In this document: in pieces, positions 12,000-22,496 of the stretch | How the letters are laid out: each line of letters starts with the position of its first letter | Numbering within the stretch: the first letter of the stretch is position 1 | Assembly: GCF_003576645.1 (NCBI RefSeq) | Contig: NC_044920.1 | Location: 20,672,796 to 20,736,795, forward strand | Reading direction: 5' to 3' | From: Ipomoea triloba | Lineage: Eukaryota > Streptophyta > Magnoliopsida > Solanales > Convolvulaceae | Length of the DNA: 64,000 nucleotides | Notes under the pieces: model-generated | Seen by the model: the letters and a program-made list of their open reading frames with translations, nothing else | The model's database searches: none | Told to the model about the DNA's origin: nothing | Position numbers and translations under genes: made by a program

Positions 12000-13030
12000 A
12001 AATTAAAACAAAAAAAAATCACTCTAAATGGAGAGTTCAAATTTATCTATAGTTTTGATGTGGGGCCGTGGGGGTGTTCTCATATGAACTCTTATGAGTT
12101 AAATTTAGAAGTAGCGCATAGTATCTCTTACTGACTAAATATCTAGGCTACCAATATAACAATTAATCAAAGATTGTGGAATACATCATGTCAAGACAAA
12201 GCACTCATTTTCTGAATTAAAAAAAAAAATTAAAATTTATAGGCCCAAAGGCACAGAGAAGTGCAGCATAATATTACCCAGGGATGTAGTAAAACACTGG
12301 CTTCCCAATACCAGCTCCACTCACAACTTTTTACCATCCTGTATAATAAAGAAGCTCATTACAAGCAGGAAAATTGAAGAATGGAGCTCATTATAAGCAA
12401 TCAAAAGATGGAACTATGATTGATAATTATTTATTTTGTAAAATAAACAAAACAGCATTACAAATAGCAATTTACACCCACCCCCCACAGATACTTAACA
12501 GGAAATACTGTGACATCTGAACAAAATCCCAAATCAAATCGTTTAACAATATGATAAGATAACTGCATTGTTTGGTATGCTATGTTTGGACATTATTGGC
12601 ATTTGATGCATAAAATGTTAAAGAATTTCCCTATGACAAAAGTTGGGGGTTGAATGCCTCTGCAGCAAGATTAAACAACAAAGTACTCAACTCATTTAGA
12701 TTGCTTAGGAACAGAAAGCTTTCAATATTGAGGACTTTAGAATCTACAGTTCAAGTCTCTGTTTCGGTTTTCCTTTCCTGTCAATTTATTTTATAGAACT
12801 GCAAGTCTGCAATCCAGGATGCCTACATGGTTCACATATATAATTTTGTCTAACAATACAAGTGCTATACTTAGCAGTAAAACAAGCATAACCATCTGTT
12901 GGGCGGATACAATAAAGAGCCAAGTCCATCAATGAGTAGCTAGGGGATCGTTGGACAGAGGTCAGTGAAGGGTCAAGACCAACATCTGCCTCTCGAACAT
13001 GTGATGGTGGTCATAAAATTACTATCTTCT
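12000..13030. other. Intergenic; possible spliced 3' end of the cpSRP43 transcript
   Basis: I see no independent gene. On the minus strand a good acceptor (TTATTATACAG) lies at about 12340. The sequence after it opens with GATGGTAAAAAGTTGTGA. This could be a downstream exon of cpSRP43, as described among the findings. The rest has no visible structure. Confidence 0.35.
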
Positions 13031-13036
13031 CTACCA

Positions 13037-13463
13037 AAGGTGTCAAAGTGGGCCGAAGCCCGCAGAGTAGCCTTAACCCGATCCACCACAGTCGAGTTAG
13101 GACATATCACGGGCCTCACAGGCTTAGCTCGCGCGGGTTGGCACGTTACACTTGCGGGCCCTGGGCCAACCCGCGGGCTATCCAAATATATATATACATA
13201 TATATACTAAACACAATTTTATCAACATTATCATGTTCTAACTCCTCGACGTCATGGATGAATTTTTTAAAAAACTCATTCCGCTCCACCGAATGCGAAT
13301 ACCTACTCTCCTTTTTCAATTTTAGTTTAGTGATTCAGTTTGCCCGATAAGCCCGACAATCCGTAATTTTAGGTTAGGGCCAACCCAACCTAATAAAAAG
13401 ATCATTAAGCCCAAACTGATAAGTCCAACAAACTTAGTTAGTTGGCCCAATTGATATCCCTAC
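13037..13463. mobile_element. hAT-like non-autonomous element, decayed
   Basis: The left part reads AGGTGTCAAAGTGGGCCGAAG and is followed by GC-rich 'gcccgcgggc' motifs. The right part reads TTGGCCCAATTGATATCCCT, a degenerate inverse of the left. The left end closely resembles the element termini at 20779 and 57531. I could not define a clean target duplication. Confidence 0.45.
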
Positions 13464-13572
13464 AATTAGTTATAGTTTTTAACTCAGTGGTAAGCATTCC
13501 ATCCTAACAAATATGATGTCGGGTTCGAAAAAGCAGAGACATTGTTGTCAATCACGATTGTAAATTGCAGTA

Positions 13573-14673
13573 CTAGGAAAGGGGAGCACTCACATTTTCA
13601 AACTCCTGTATTAAGGTGGGATCAACATTTTCCTCAGGCTCCCATGTTGCCTCCTCAATGTCTGACCACTTCACCAAGTACTCCATTTTCCCACTCTCCC
13701 CTTCTCTCCTCTCCAACACACACTCTGCCACTGCGTACTCCAGCCCGGCCTCGAAATCGCGCACCAAATCCTCCGCTACCAGCCAACCCTTCACCCATTC
13801 GTTGTCCTCTCCATCTTTCCATTTCACCAAATACTCAACGTTCTCGCCCTTCCCTCTCTTCTCTAGTATCTCCTGCACTTCAGCGAATTCAAAAATGGCG
13901 TCTTCTAGAACCCTAATTACATTCTCCAACCCTAATCTCCGCGCGAATTGCATCGGGTTTCCCTTCGGAGTTTGCTTCAGAATCATCCTTGCCAAGTCCA
14001 GAGGCGTCTGAGCTTTATCGTCCTCCGCCTCCGGATCCGCTCCCAGCTCGATCAGCAGCTTCGCCACGCCGGGTCGGACGTAGCCGGCCGCCATGTGCAG
14101 AGGCGTCAAGCCGCCGCGTTTGTCCTTGTAATTGATCTCCGCGCCGGCTTCCGCTAATAGCTTGACGCACTCCTCCGACCCGAGCCCCGAAACGAAGAGC
14201 AGAGCCGTCCGGCCGTCCTCGTCCACGGCGTCCACGTCCCGCCCGTCGCCGGCCTCGACGAGCTTCCGGAGAGCCGATTCGTCGGCCTTCCTGGCGGCCG
14301 TCCACCACGGCGTCTCGTACTCCGCGACGACGTCCTTGGCAATGTAGTCCGACGGGACCCAGGTCGGCGAATGCTCGTCTTTCCACTCTATCAGATACTC
14401 CATTCCCTTCCCGTCCTCGGTCGCCCTGCTGCCGATGATCTTGTTAACCTCGCCGTAGGTTTCGTCTTCGTCGTAGTCCTCGAATCGCGGCGGAGCTAAT
14501 CCCTCCTCCGCTTCTTGTTGGGGGGTCTGAAGGGCGGCGGAGAGAAGGAGGTTTTGGCGGGATTGGCGGAGGCGGAAGGGCAAAGAGTTTGGTGGAGAAG
14601 GGTGAGAGAGAGTGGGGAGTTGGGGTTTGAGTTTAAGGTGGGAGAGATGAGAAGGCGCGAGCAGAGCGTCCAT
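13573..14673 (-). CDS. CAO: Chloroplast signal recognition particle 43 kDa protein (cpSRP43)
   Basis: This intronless 366-residue protein carries light-harvesting chlorophyll-binding proteins through the stroma to the thylakoid with cpSRP54, FtsY and Alb3. The first ~55 residues are rich in Ser, Pro, Leu and Arg and lack acidic residues, as expected of a transit peptide. A first chromodomain follows (about 70-115, [19 protein letters not shown]). Then come ankyrin repeats (about 122-260, with TPLHMAAG and TPLDLA). Two more chromodomains sit at 263-305 ([10 protein letters not shown]) and 314-360 ([20 protein letters not shown]). This order is unique to cpSRP43. The ATG at 14673 is the first in frame. 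The coding region is markedly GC-rich compared with its flanks. A donor-like AAT|GTGAGT sits just before the stop and could give an alternative C-terminus. Confidence 0.97.
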   Translation of the reverse strand: MDALLAPSHLSHLKLKPQLPTLSHPSPPNSLPFRLRQSRQNLLLSAALQTPQQEAEEGLAPPRFEDYDEDETYGEVNKIIGSRATEDGKGMEYLIEWKDEHSPTWVPSDYIAKDVVAEYETPWWTAARKADESALRKLVEAGDGRDVDAVDEDGRTALLFVSGLGSEECVKLLAEAGAEINYKDKRGGLTPLHMAAGYVRPGVAKLLIELGADPEAEDDKAQTPLDLARMILKQTPKGNPMQFARRLGLENVIRVLEDAIFEFAEVQEILEKRGKGENVEYLVKWKDGEDNEWVKGWLVAEDLVRDFEAGLEYAVAECVLERREGESGKMEYLVKWSDIEEATWEPEENVDPTLIQEFENVSAPLS

Positions 14674-15433
14674 TGCAATGGAGAGTGGGAATGGGAGTAG
14701 AGGTTGTTTGGTTATTTTGGGTGGCCATCAACTGCTCTCACTTTCTGCAACTCAATCCGTTCCGTTAGTTAGATTTCCAATGGATAAGCTTTCTTGTATT
14801 TGTTCCCTCAATTTTTAATTTTTATATTTTAATTATTTTAAAACAAAAAAAAATGACTTTTTATGTAATTTAACACCGTTAAAATTAATTAATGCATCTT
14901 TTTAGTTTTGAACTCTTACGTGTGCCGTTTGGTGGGAGGGAATTTGAGTTTTATTTCCACTTAATTCTCACATTATTTCAAAAGGCAACTAAATTGCTTA
15001 ATTTGGTGGGAGGGAATTAAAATTCCTAATTTTCATGGAATTAGAATCTCATGTCCCTTTGGGATTTTAATTTTGTGAATTTTAGGAAGAAGAAAAAAAA
15101 GAGAATACTAAGACAAAATTACCCCCTATTTTTTAGTATATATTTAATGACTAACCTTCCTTTCTAGATGATGGCGTGTATTATTCTTCGACTACCGTTA
15201 ATAGAGAACGTCGTTCCTGAGCAATAATCATTCTAGGCTCACCTTAATTAAGTATGTTTTCTCAAAACTCTCAAGTATTTAAATTTGATGTGTATATAGC
15301 GTATTTGCCTACATTTTGAAGAACAAAATTTTGAATTTAATATGTTATATTTTTTTTTGTGTTTGGATATGCTAATGGGTCCAATAAATACTTGTCATAT
15401 AAGATGATTAATAATTAGTAATAATAATAATAA
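14674..15433. other. cpSRP43 upstream region
   Basis: This stretch should include the promoter and leader of cpSRP43, which is transcribed leftward. I see AT-rich sequence with a GAATTTGAGTTTTATTTCC-like segment but no named element and no gene. Confidence 0.4.
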
Positions 15434-15910
15434 GAGTTAATTTTAGCAATGGCCTCTGACTATGTTGATTTTTCAAAATTAGTCCCCGACTTTTAATTTG
15501 GACAATTTAAGTCTCTTAACTTTCAAATTCTTTCCAATGTTGGTCATTTAGTCAAATTTTGGTTAAGTTGAGGTCAAATGAAGGGGTAAAATTGTCCGTT
15601 CACCTGTATAGTGTATTATTATTTGTATTTCTCCTGTCCTATACGCTATATATATAAATATAATCTCAGTCGACTGTGATTATATTCATATATACAACGT
15701 ATAGGACAAGAGAAATGCGAGTAATAATACATTAAACATGTGAACGGACAATTTTATCCCTTCATTTGACCTCAACTTAACCAAAATTTGACGAAATGAC
15801 CAACATTAAAAAGAATTTGAAAGTCAAGGGACCTAAATTGTCCAAATTAAAAGTCAGGGACTAATTTTGGAAAATCAATATAGTCAGAGAACCATTGCTG
15901 GAATTAACTC
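15434..15910. mobile_element. Foldback MITE, MULE-like, 9-bp target duplication
   Basis: This 477-bp element is almost entirely an inverted repeat. GAGTTAATTTTAGCAATGG at the left pairs with CCATTGCTGGAATTAACTC at the right, and pairing runs for about 200 bp inward to an ATATAT centre. TAATAATAA flanks both ends (15425..15433 and 15911..15919). It has no coding capacity. Confidence 0.85.
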
Positions 15911-16218
15911 TAATAATAACAACAACAATGGCCATTTTGGACTTTATACTACTTATTTCCTTTCAATTCTCATGTATACCAAACATTGGAATTGAAACTC
16001 CGAGTAATTTAAATCCTGCAAATCAAACACTGGAATTTAAACTCCACTTTATTTCCACATTATTCTTTTCCCATGAAATTACAATTCATTTCCCACATAA
16101 TTCCTTCCCTCCAACCAAACGTCCCGTTAAAGGCTGGAAAATGTATGATAGGGAAATGAATTCCATAGAAAATAAATTACAACAACTATGATGTAGTGTG
16201 GTGATGGTATTGATCAAT

Positions 16219-16873
16219 TATTATACGATGGACCATGGTCCAAAAACGACATTGTTTCTCTAAGTAAAAAGAAATAGTGGTCGTTATGCTTAATTAATCT
16301 CGTATTTATGATGTGCTCAGAATAAAATAAAAATGTAATATGTCTAATGAAGCTAAATAACATGTCTTACATATTGTGGGTATATTGTCAAATGAAACTA
16401 TAATTGAATTAGAAATATACTTTAGTTATGTACTTACGTTATAATGAAACTACAGTGTATCTAAAATGAAACTGAATAGCATGTCTCATATATTGAATAT
16501 ATATTATCAAATGAAATTGTAGTTGAATTAAAATTGGAGTCATCAAAATGAACTTAGCTCGCCAGGCTAACCCATCCCACCCCTCCAAAATGGCAGGTTG
16601 GTCTTGGCAAGTCGACCGGGACTTGCCAAGCCTGCCTAGTATGTATACATTATTAATATTAGTGTATATATTTACACCATTACATATAAAAATAACAAAA
16701 GGAAAATATAATTAGACAAAAATGTCCTTACTAAAAATAGGAAAAGTCATGATAAAGACTAAAAGTGTCTGAAAAATAATAGTCTGGGATGTTAAATAAC
16801 AAAAATGATAGTCTGAGACTAAATTTGGAATTGCCACCAAATACAAGGGACCTCTGGTGAAATTAACTCTCTC

Positions 16874-16965
<92 letters not shown>

Positions 16966-17027
16966 TACATACATCCATACATACATACATATATATGTAT
17001 GTATATATGTATGTATGTATGTATATA

Positions 17028-17063
<36 letters not shown>

Positions 17064-17325
17064 TATATATATTACTTATATATTGCATAACATGTATAAA
17101 ATGAAATTGAATAACAAGTGTCACATATTGAGTGTATATTGTCAAATAAAACTGTAGTTGAATCAAAATGATACTTTAGTTGTGCTGTAATGAAACTACA
17201 GTGTATATAAAATGAAACTGGATATATCATAAAAACATAATTAGTTGGACGAAACATGTGTTGTTTATTTTCATTAAAGGAAATGACACCGTTTTGGACA
17301 ATGATCCACCGTAAAATTTGTCGGC
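16219..17325. mobile_element. TTATACCATGGACC-family element with internal repeats
   Basis: The left end TTATACGATGGACCATGGTC matches the inverse of the right end, where 'ccgttttggacaatgatcca' is visible. Between them are several copies of an 'aaactacagtgtat.taaaatgaaact' motif. The body is interrupted by an hAT-like GC-rich fragment (about 16545..16640) and by a long microsatellite. Confidence 0.6.
16872..17071. repeat. Compound (AT)n / (TACA)n / (GTAT)n microsatellite
   Basis: A run of about 70 bp of pure AT dinucleotides is followed by CACACA, CATACATAC and GTATGTATGT tracts. The Tyr/Ile-rich reading frames across it are artefacts of the repeat. Confidence 0.95.
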
Positions 17326-17329
17326 ATTG

Positions 17330-18340
17330 ATTCTTTGAGTTGAAAAAGATTTAGAAAATATAGAATAGATGCTACTAGGAATATTGATTATATTATTTAG
17401 TTGAATTTTGAATGATACAGATTAATGAGTATAAGACCAATATACCCCTACATAATAATATTAACAAGTGTAATTAAAAAAAATTATGATGGCAAAATTG
17501 TCCTACCAATGGAGCAAAGAAAGTAGAAGATTTTAATGAAGAAAACAAAAAGGGTTGTTTACTTCATTTCTCTGTTTTTCCATTTCCAATTTTCCATTTC
17601 CATTCCTCCAGTTTTCCATTTCTCCAGTTTTCTAATTTTCATTCCATATTCATCCAATTTTTCATTTCTCTAATTTAGAAGGAAAGAACAAGAAAGGAAA
17701 GGAACAACATACTTGAGTGCATCCCACTGCGCCAAGTACGGTAGACGCACATTTCCTCCCATTCCTCCATTTGAAGAAGTTCAAATAGGATTTCTCCAAA
17801 ATTATGTATAAAGTTGGAGAATGGAGAGAAGTTAAGCAATTAGAGAAATAATTTTAGTAAAGAAGTTTTCCATTTTTCATTCTTCCACCCCTCCAATTAT
17901 CTGTTTTTCTAGAAAATTCTTCATTTTTCCATTTTGATAAACGACCCCAAAATTTCCCGCTCACCAGATGTGATGTCATTTTGCATGCGCAATAATGGAC
18001 TTTAGTTCTATTTTCTTATGTTTTACGAGACACCAAATTGATTATTTATTTATTTCTAAATTTTTGACATATGTTTTTAATATTTTAAAATTGTATTGTA
18101 GTTTTGCTGATAATATTAATTTTTTAAATTGAATTATTTTAGACATATATTTGTAAATTGTAGTGCTACCAATTAAGAGAGGCAAAGTTCTATACAAATC
18201 TTAGTAATATGAATTTAGTTATGATTAAACTTTATTTATTTATTTTTTTCTTGTTAATTATTTGGTCAATAGTAGTTACATATTTAGTTGCAATTTATTA
18301 TGCACATATAGACGAATACTCCATTGGGGCATGGAACCTA
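17330..18340. other. AT-rich intergenic DNA
   Basis: No gene or RNA is visible. The segment 17575..17945 is rich in TTTTCCATTT-type pyrimidine runs and may be decayed repeat sequence. Confidence 0.4.
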
Positions 18341-18848
18341 GTTATGCTTCGAAGGATAAGAGTTTGTTGAACCCCTGCAGAGATAGGTCTGGGAGCCCTA
18401 AACGGCAGTGCCCAATTATAAAGACGTTCTACAACTCTGGGCAACAGTGTTCAATGTGTTATGCATGAGGACGAAACTGTGGAAGAGGTTGCAGTTGTGG
18501 AACAAAAGAGGCGACGTACTGGTCCTTTGGAGAGCATAGAGCATAGACTACCAGTCTATGGCACCTATGCTTCTTGAGGTATCTCACCCAAAAAACATGT
18601 AATTGGCGGGTTCTGGTGGTGGTCAGACCCGCCTGTCACAATGAGTATATTATGTTGGAACTGCCGCGACTTTGGTGATCCGCAGACAATTCGCGAGATC
18701 ATGGCTATGAACGCCAAGAAGAAACCCAAATTCATCTACTTAATTGAAATGAAAGCAATGAGGGGACATGCGGATGGTGTCCTCTAAAGCTAGATATGAC
18801 AAAAACATATGGCAAGATGGAATGAAATTTTTTGCGTGAGGTTATGAT
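18341..18848 (+). pseudogene. LINE retrotransposon, 5' fragment (ORF1 end and ORF2 endonuclease start)
   Basis: An ATG at 18641 opens a frame starting MSILCWNCRDFGDPQTIREI. This is the typical start of plant LINE ORF2, where the AP-endonuclease begins with a SWNCRGLGNP-like motif. The frame stops at 18787. The upstream 300 bp is decayed sequence in the place of the ORF1 end. The reading breaks off at 18848, where nested elements were inserted. Related LINE sequence resumes at 21277. Confidence 0.75.
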
Positions 18849-19966
18849 ACTAATGGGTAGTATTGTCAAAGCGGCCCGCCCCGCCCCATAGCGAGCCTAA
18901 TTTCTGACAGGCTTTTGAGGGCTAGCCTGCGGACTTTTGTTTTTGTTTTTGTTTTTTGTTTTTTTTTTGGTTTTTTTTATATAGTGTTTTGTGTACACGT
19001 TGGTCGTAGCCTTTTTGAGGTACAAACAAATACCCGGAGTATTCCGGGGTTATCGATCCACATGGAAGCGGGGTATTAAGCACTAGTTACTAATTAATTC
19101 ACGAGAAGCTATTCCAACGCTAACAATGGGTATTTATCTAAAATTATGAAAACAAAATAAATGAAGCAAGGCAAACGGACTTTTATATACAAGAGATTAA
19201 GAGCGGGATTTTTGGTTGTCAAAGTGTTAATCACCTAGTGCCAATCTAAAGTGAAATAACCATTCGAGTTCAACAAGTGTGGATGATTGCAATCTAAAAG
19301 GGAAAGATTACTCTCGTAATTCAAACCCAAAATAAGGTAATTGGAATACTCACTCTCGTGAGCTATTCACAACGTATAAGCAAGAACAAGCAATAAATAG
19401 AATACCCACTCTCGTGGGCTATTCACAATTGGAATACTCACTCTCGTGAGCTATTCACAATAAATCCCTTAATCAACATGTCCTCTCTCGAGGTACAAGA
19501 ATCAAGTGCAATTGTGGGTGCTCTAATTCATAGACAAATTTAGCAATGAAACAAGTAATTAGGATCCTTAACTACAAGCATCAAGAAATTAAGCCACAAT
19601 TACAACACAAGTAATAAACCCAAATAGATATTTCATTCAAGCAATTAAAGAACTAGGCACATAGGTTCATAAACACTTATCAATCCAAAAATCCCAAAGG
19701 AAAGCTTAGCCTATCATGGCTAAAATAAATTCAACAAATATACAATAAAGCTTTAAAATAGAAAAGAGAGGAAGAAATTCTCCCGAATGATGCCTCCAAG
19801 CTCTCTTCTCTTCTCTTGTTGCTTCAAATCTTCTTCCTTGCTCTCACTTTTGGTCCAAATCCGCAGCCAAGCTTATTAGGGTTGATAGGAAGTGATGCTT
19901 TTATAGTGGGTGGAGAATGGGGGCAAAAATGGCAATTCAAAGAACTGCAAAATCGCAGATCTGCAA

Positions 19967-20043
19967 CTCTCGCCGCGGCGAGAGCGTCACTGCCCAAAAT
20001 TTGGGATTCTCGCCACGGCGAGAATGAAGCTCGCCGCGGCGAG
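19967..20043. repeat. Three GC-rich palindromes CTCGCCGCGGCGAG
   Basis: A perfect 18-bp palindrome (19967..19984), an imperfect 20-bp one (20006..20025) and a perfect 14-bp one (20030..20043) share the core TCGCCGCGGCGA. They stand in AT-rich DNA inside the hAT-like element. Confidence 0.9.
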
Positions 20044-20079
20044 AATCCGCCTGTGACGAAGCTCCAACTTGCGGCCTGA

Positions 20080-20423
20080 TTTTGACCCTTTTCCCTTTTG
20101 AATCACACTTTAATGTCTTCATAACAATTGTAGCCCTTGAAGTCTTCTTTCCAATGGTTCAAGAATCACCTCATTTGGATACTCCTAGACTGAGATATGG
20201 TCCAATTACCGAGGTGTCGCCATATTTAGCAGGAATTACAACTCTTTGATCTTTTGACCAGTTTTCCTTTTGATCTACACTTTGATGTCTTCATAAGAGT
20301 TGTAGCCCTTGAAGTCTTCTTTCCAATGGCTCAAGAATCATCTCATTTGGATATTCATAGGAAGAGATATGGTCCGATTACCAAGATGTCGCCATGGTAG
20401 CGGGAATTACAACTCTTTGGCTC
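20080..20423. repeat. 172-bp tandem duplication
   Basis: Two diverged copies (20080..20251 and 20252..20423) share long segments such as TTGTAGCCCTTGAAGTCTTC and GAGATATGGTCC. The divergence suggests an old event. Confidence 0.85.
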
Positions 20424-20784
20424 CTTTGAATTGGCTTTTGCTCCCAAATAGTTCTAATGCACTTCTAAACACATCAAAAACATCTAAACCAAGCATTATA
20501 CCATTTAAAATATGAAAACAAGGAAATAAGCATTGGACACAACATTTTATCACACAATTAACTATAAAACCTACATAAAAACACAAGTAAAATAGGTACA
20601 AATGAGAGTGTATCACACATACACATGAATATATATATATAGGGCTTGGCCCGCGGGTTGCGGGCCTTAACCGGCCAGACCCGCTCCTTCGCGGACTATC
20701 TTTTTTGTAGCCTTAATCCATCACACATCGGGCCGGGTGCGGGTCAGCCCGCGGGCTTCGGCCCACTTTGACAGTACTATTAAT

Positions 20785-21268
20785 TAGAGGTGTGCAAAAT
20801 TTGGTAAATTTTCGGTTAACCGACCGATCCGACAAAGTTCGGTTAACCGTTTTTTAACCGAATTTTTTCGGTTCAGTTAATGGTTAAAGGCTTTTTAAAA
20901 TTTCGGTTAATGGTTAATTCGGTTTGAAACTTCGGTTAACCAAATTAACCGAACGGTTAACCGAAATTTTAAATGTACATATAATATCTAATCTAATATG
21001 TAAAATCGCTATAAATTTGTAGTGTTATTATGGTAATGTTTTTGTATATTTTCTTATGGATTTATTATTATATGTATTATTTTAATTGGATTTATTATTA
21101 TAGGTATTATTTTTAGAATTTAAAACTTTAGCTTAAAAAAGTTCGTTTAATCGTTAACTGGCCGATTAACCGAAAAAAACTTTGGTTCGGTTAATTCAGT
21201 AACACAAAGTTTGGTTCGATTAACGGTTAAAATTTTAAAAATTTCGGTTAATCGATTGAACACCCCTA
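20785..21268. mobile_element. hAT-like MITE with CGGTTAAC-rich subterminal repeats
   Basis: The left end TAGAGGTGTGCAAAATTTGG resembles the inverse of the right end GATTGAACACCCCTA. Both subterminal zones are packed with CGGTTAA/TTAACCG motifs in both orientations, as expected of transposase-binding subterminal repeats in hAT elements. ACTAATG occurs at 21269 and also at 18849, outside the neighbouring element. This fits the two elements being nested at one LINE insertion site. Confidence 0.6.
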
Positions 21269-21276
21269 ACTAATGA

Positions 21277-22003
21277 GATTCAATCTTGAGTCCGTCGACC
21301 TCATTATGATGTGTGTTACTTCTACTAGGTACAAGGTGTTGGTGAATGGAGACTTCATGGAGTGATGGAGACCATTGTTCCTACCCGAGGTCTAAGACAG
21401 GGTGATCCAGTCTCACCATACCTCTTCATTATTTGTGTCCAAGGGCTCTCCTTTTTTATCATACAAGCTGTTCGAAGGTGAAGTTAGTCTGCCTACTATT
21501 CTTTAAAGCAACAGAGTTAGAAGCTAGTAAAGTGTAGAGTGTTCTTGATACATATCAACTAATTTCAGGCCAAACAGTAAACTACTCAAAGTCATGCATT
21601 ATTATTAGCCGTAATACTTCAGACTGTAACGGCTACCCTTGGGGTAAGATTGGCACCAAACATATGAAGATATTTGGGCTTTCCTATCGGAGTTGGCAGA
21701 AACAAAAAAGAAGTGTTCTCTTTTGTTGAGTCCCAAATCAGAAAAAATGATAGTTTGGGTTTAAATTTAGACTATTCTTATTCTGGTTGTGTAATAGAGG
21801 GGTGTTGTAGTTTGGCTAGGCACTTTGAGTCAATGTCCTACCATTTTATCCGCAGATCAGCGAATGTGTTGACCCATACTCTTGCACACGCAACTAATTC
21901 AGAAGCTAGTTCCTTAGACATATTACGATTCCTACATGTATTCAATACCTTTTCCCGATTACTTAATATATTAGTCATGTTTTGATTTAAAAAAAAAAAA
22001 AAT
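21277..22003 (+). pseudogene. LINE retrotransposon, 3' fragment (reverse transcriptase, RNase H, poly-A)
   Basis: Around 21390..21450 the frame reads TRGLRQGDPVSPYLFIICVQ, the reverse transcriptase motif of plant LINEs. At 21670..21750 it reads PIGVGRNKKEVFSFVESQIR, the downstream RT connector. From about 21830 a piece of RNase H follows (SYHFIRRSANVLTHTLAHA). A short poly-A run ends it at about 21990..22002. Frameshifts, stops and an internal deletion make it dead. It is the continuation of the fragment ending at 18848. Confidence 0.8.
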
Positions 22004-22496
22004 AGACGATCACTAAGAAATATTGTTGATCACATTTAATTAGACACATAGTTTTAGTGAATGAATATCTTCTATAATAAAAAAGCCAGAAGAACCGCAT
22101 TAAATGCAGTTCCCGCCCATGAACAAACGGCGTAGTTTTGGATATAGAAACAGTATAAGCGGGAATGGCGAAACAGTGCAGTTTTGGAAATAACAACGTT
22201 ATTAAAGGACATCTTCTAATATAATACATCTTCAGAAAGGAAACATAATTAATTCAAATACTAGGCTTTGTGGGGCACACGTCTGTAAACAAAATCATTC
22301 CCTTTTCATCGGAAAGGGAATCGTTGCCGACGGTTCAACATCCCAGGTATGCATTCACCGGGAAGGCCAAAACGTCCATTAAAACGCAGACATATATATT
22401 ACAGGTTAGTGAACCATCACGAATAAATGCAATATACAAACGGCAAATCAAATCAAATTCAAGGTGATATCCTATTTGCATTAGAACTTCAGGAAC

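Larger units (their letters stand above)
18858..20779. mobile_element. hAT-like non-autonomous element nested in the LINE
   Basis: The left end TAGTATTGTCAAAGCGGCCC matches the inverse of the right end, GGCCCACTTTGACAGTACTA. GC-rich subterminal 'gcccgcgggc' motifs are present at both ends. These are the same termini as in the better preserved copy at 57531..58512. The interior is about 1.9 kb of non-coding DNA with a 172-bp tandem duplication and a set of GC palindromes. Target duplications are degenerate. Confidence 0.65.

Noticed and set aside
11870..12052. Frame over the GC-rich minisatellite (MAETPMAETPTAEAP)
   Set aside because: A repeat translation with no other support.
12280..12340. 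Minus-strand reading KVVSGAGIGKPVFYYIPG before a stop, as a protein C-terminus
   Set aside because: Attractive, but I found no upstream exon in frame, so it stays only as possible 3' UTR of cpSRP43.
13542..14700. Plus-strand and alternate-frame open readings over cpSRP43
   Set aside because: The cpSRP43 frame explains the codon bias; the others are shadows rich in Ser/Pro or Arg.
16857..17166. Open frames rich in Ile/Tyr/Met/Cys on both strands
   Set aside because: They are translations of the AT/CATA/GTAT microsatellite and have no protein character.
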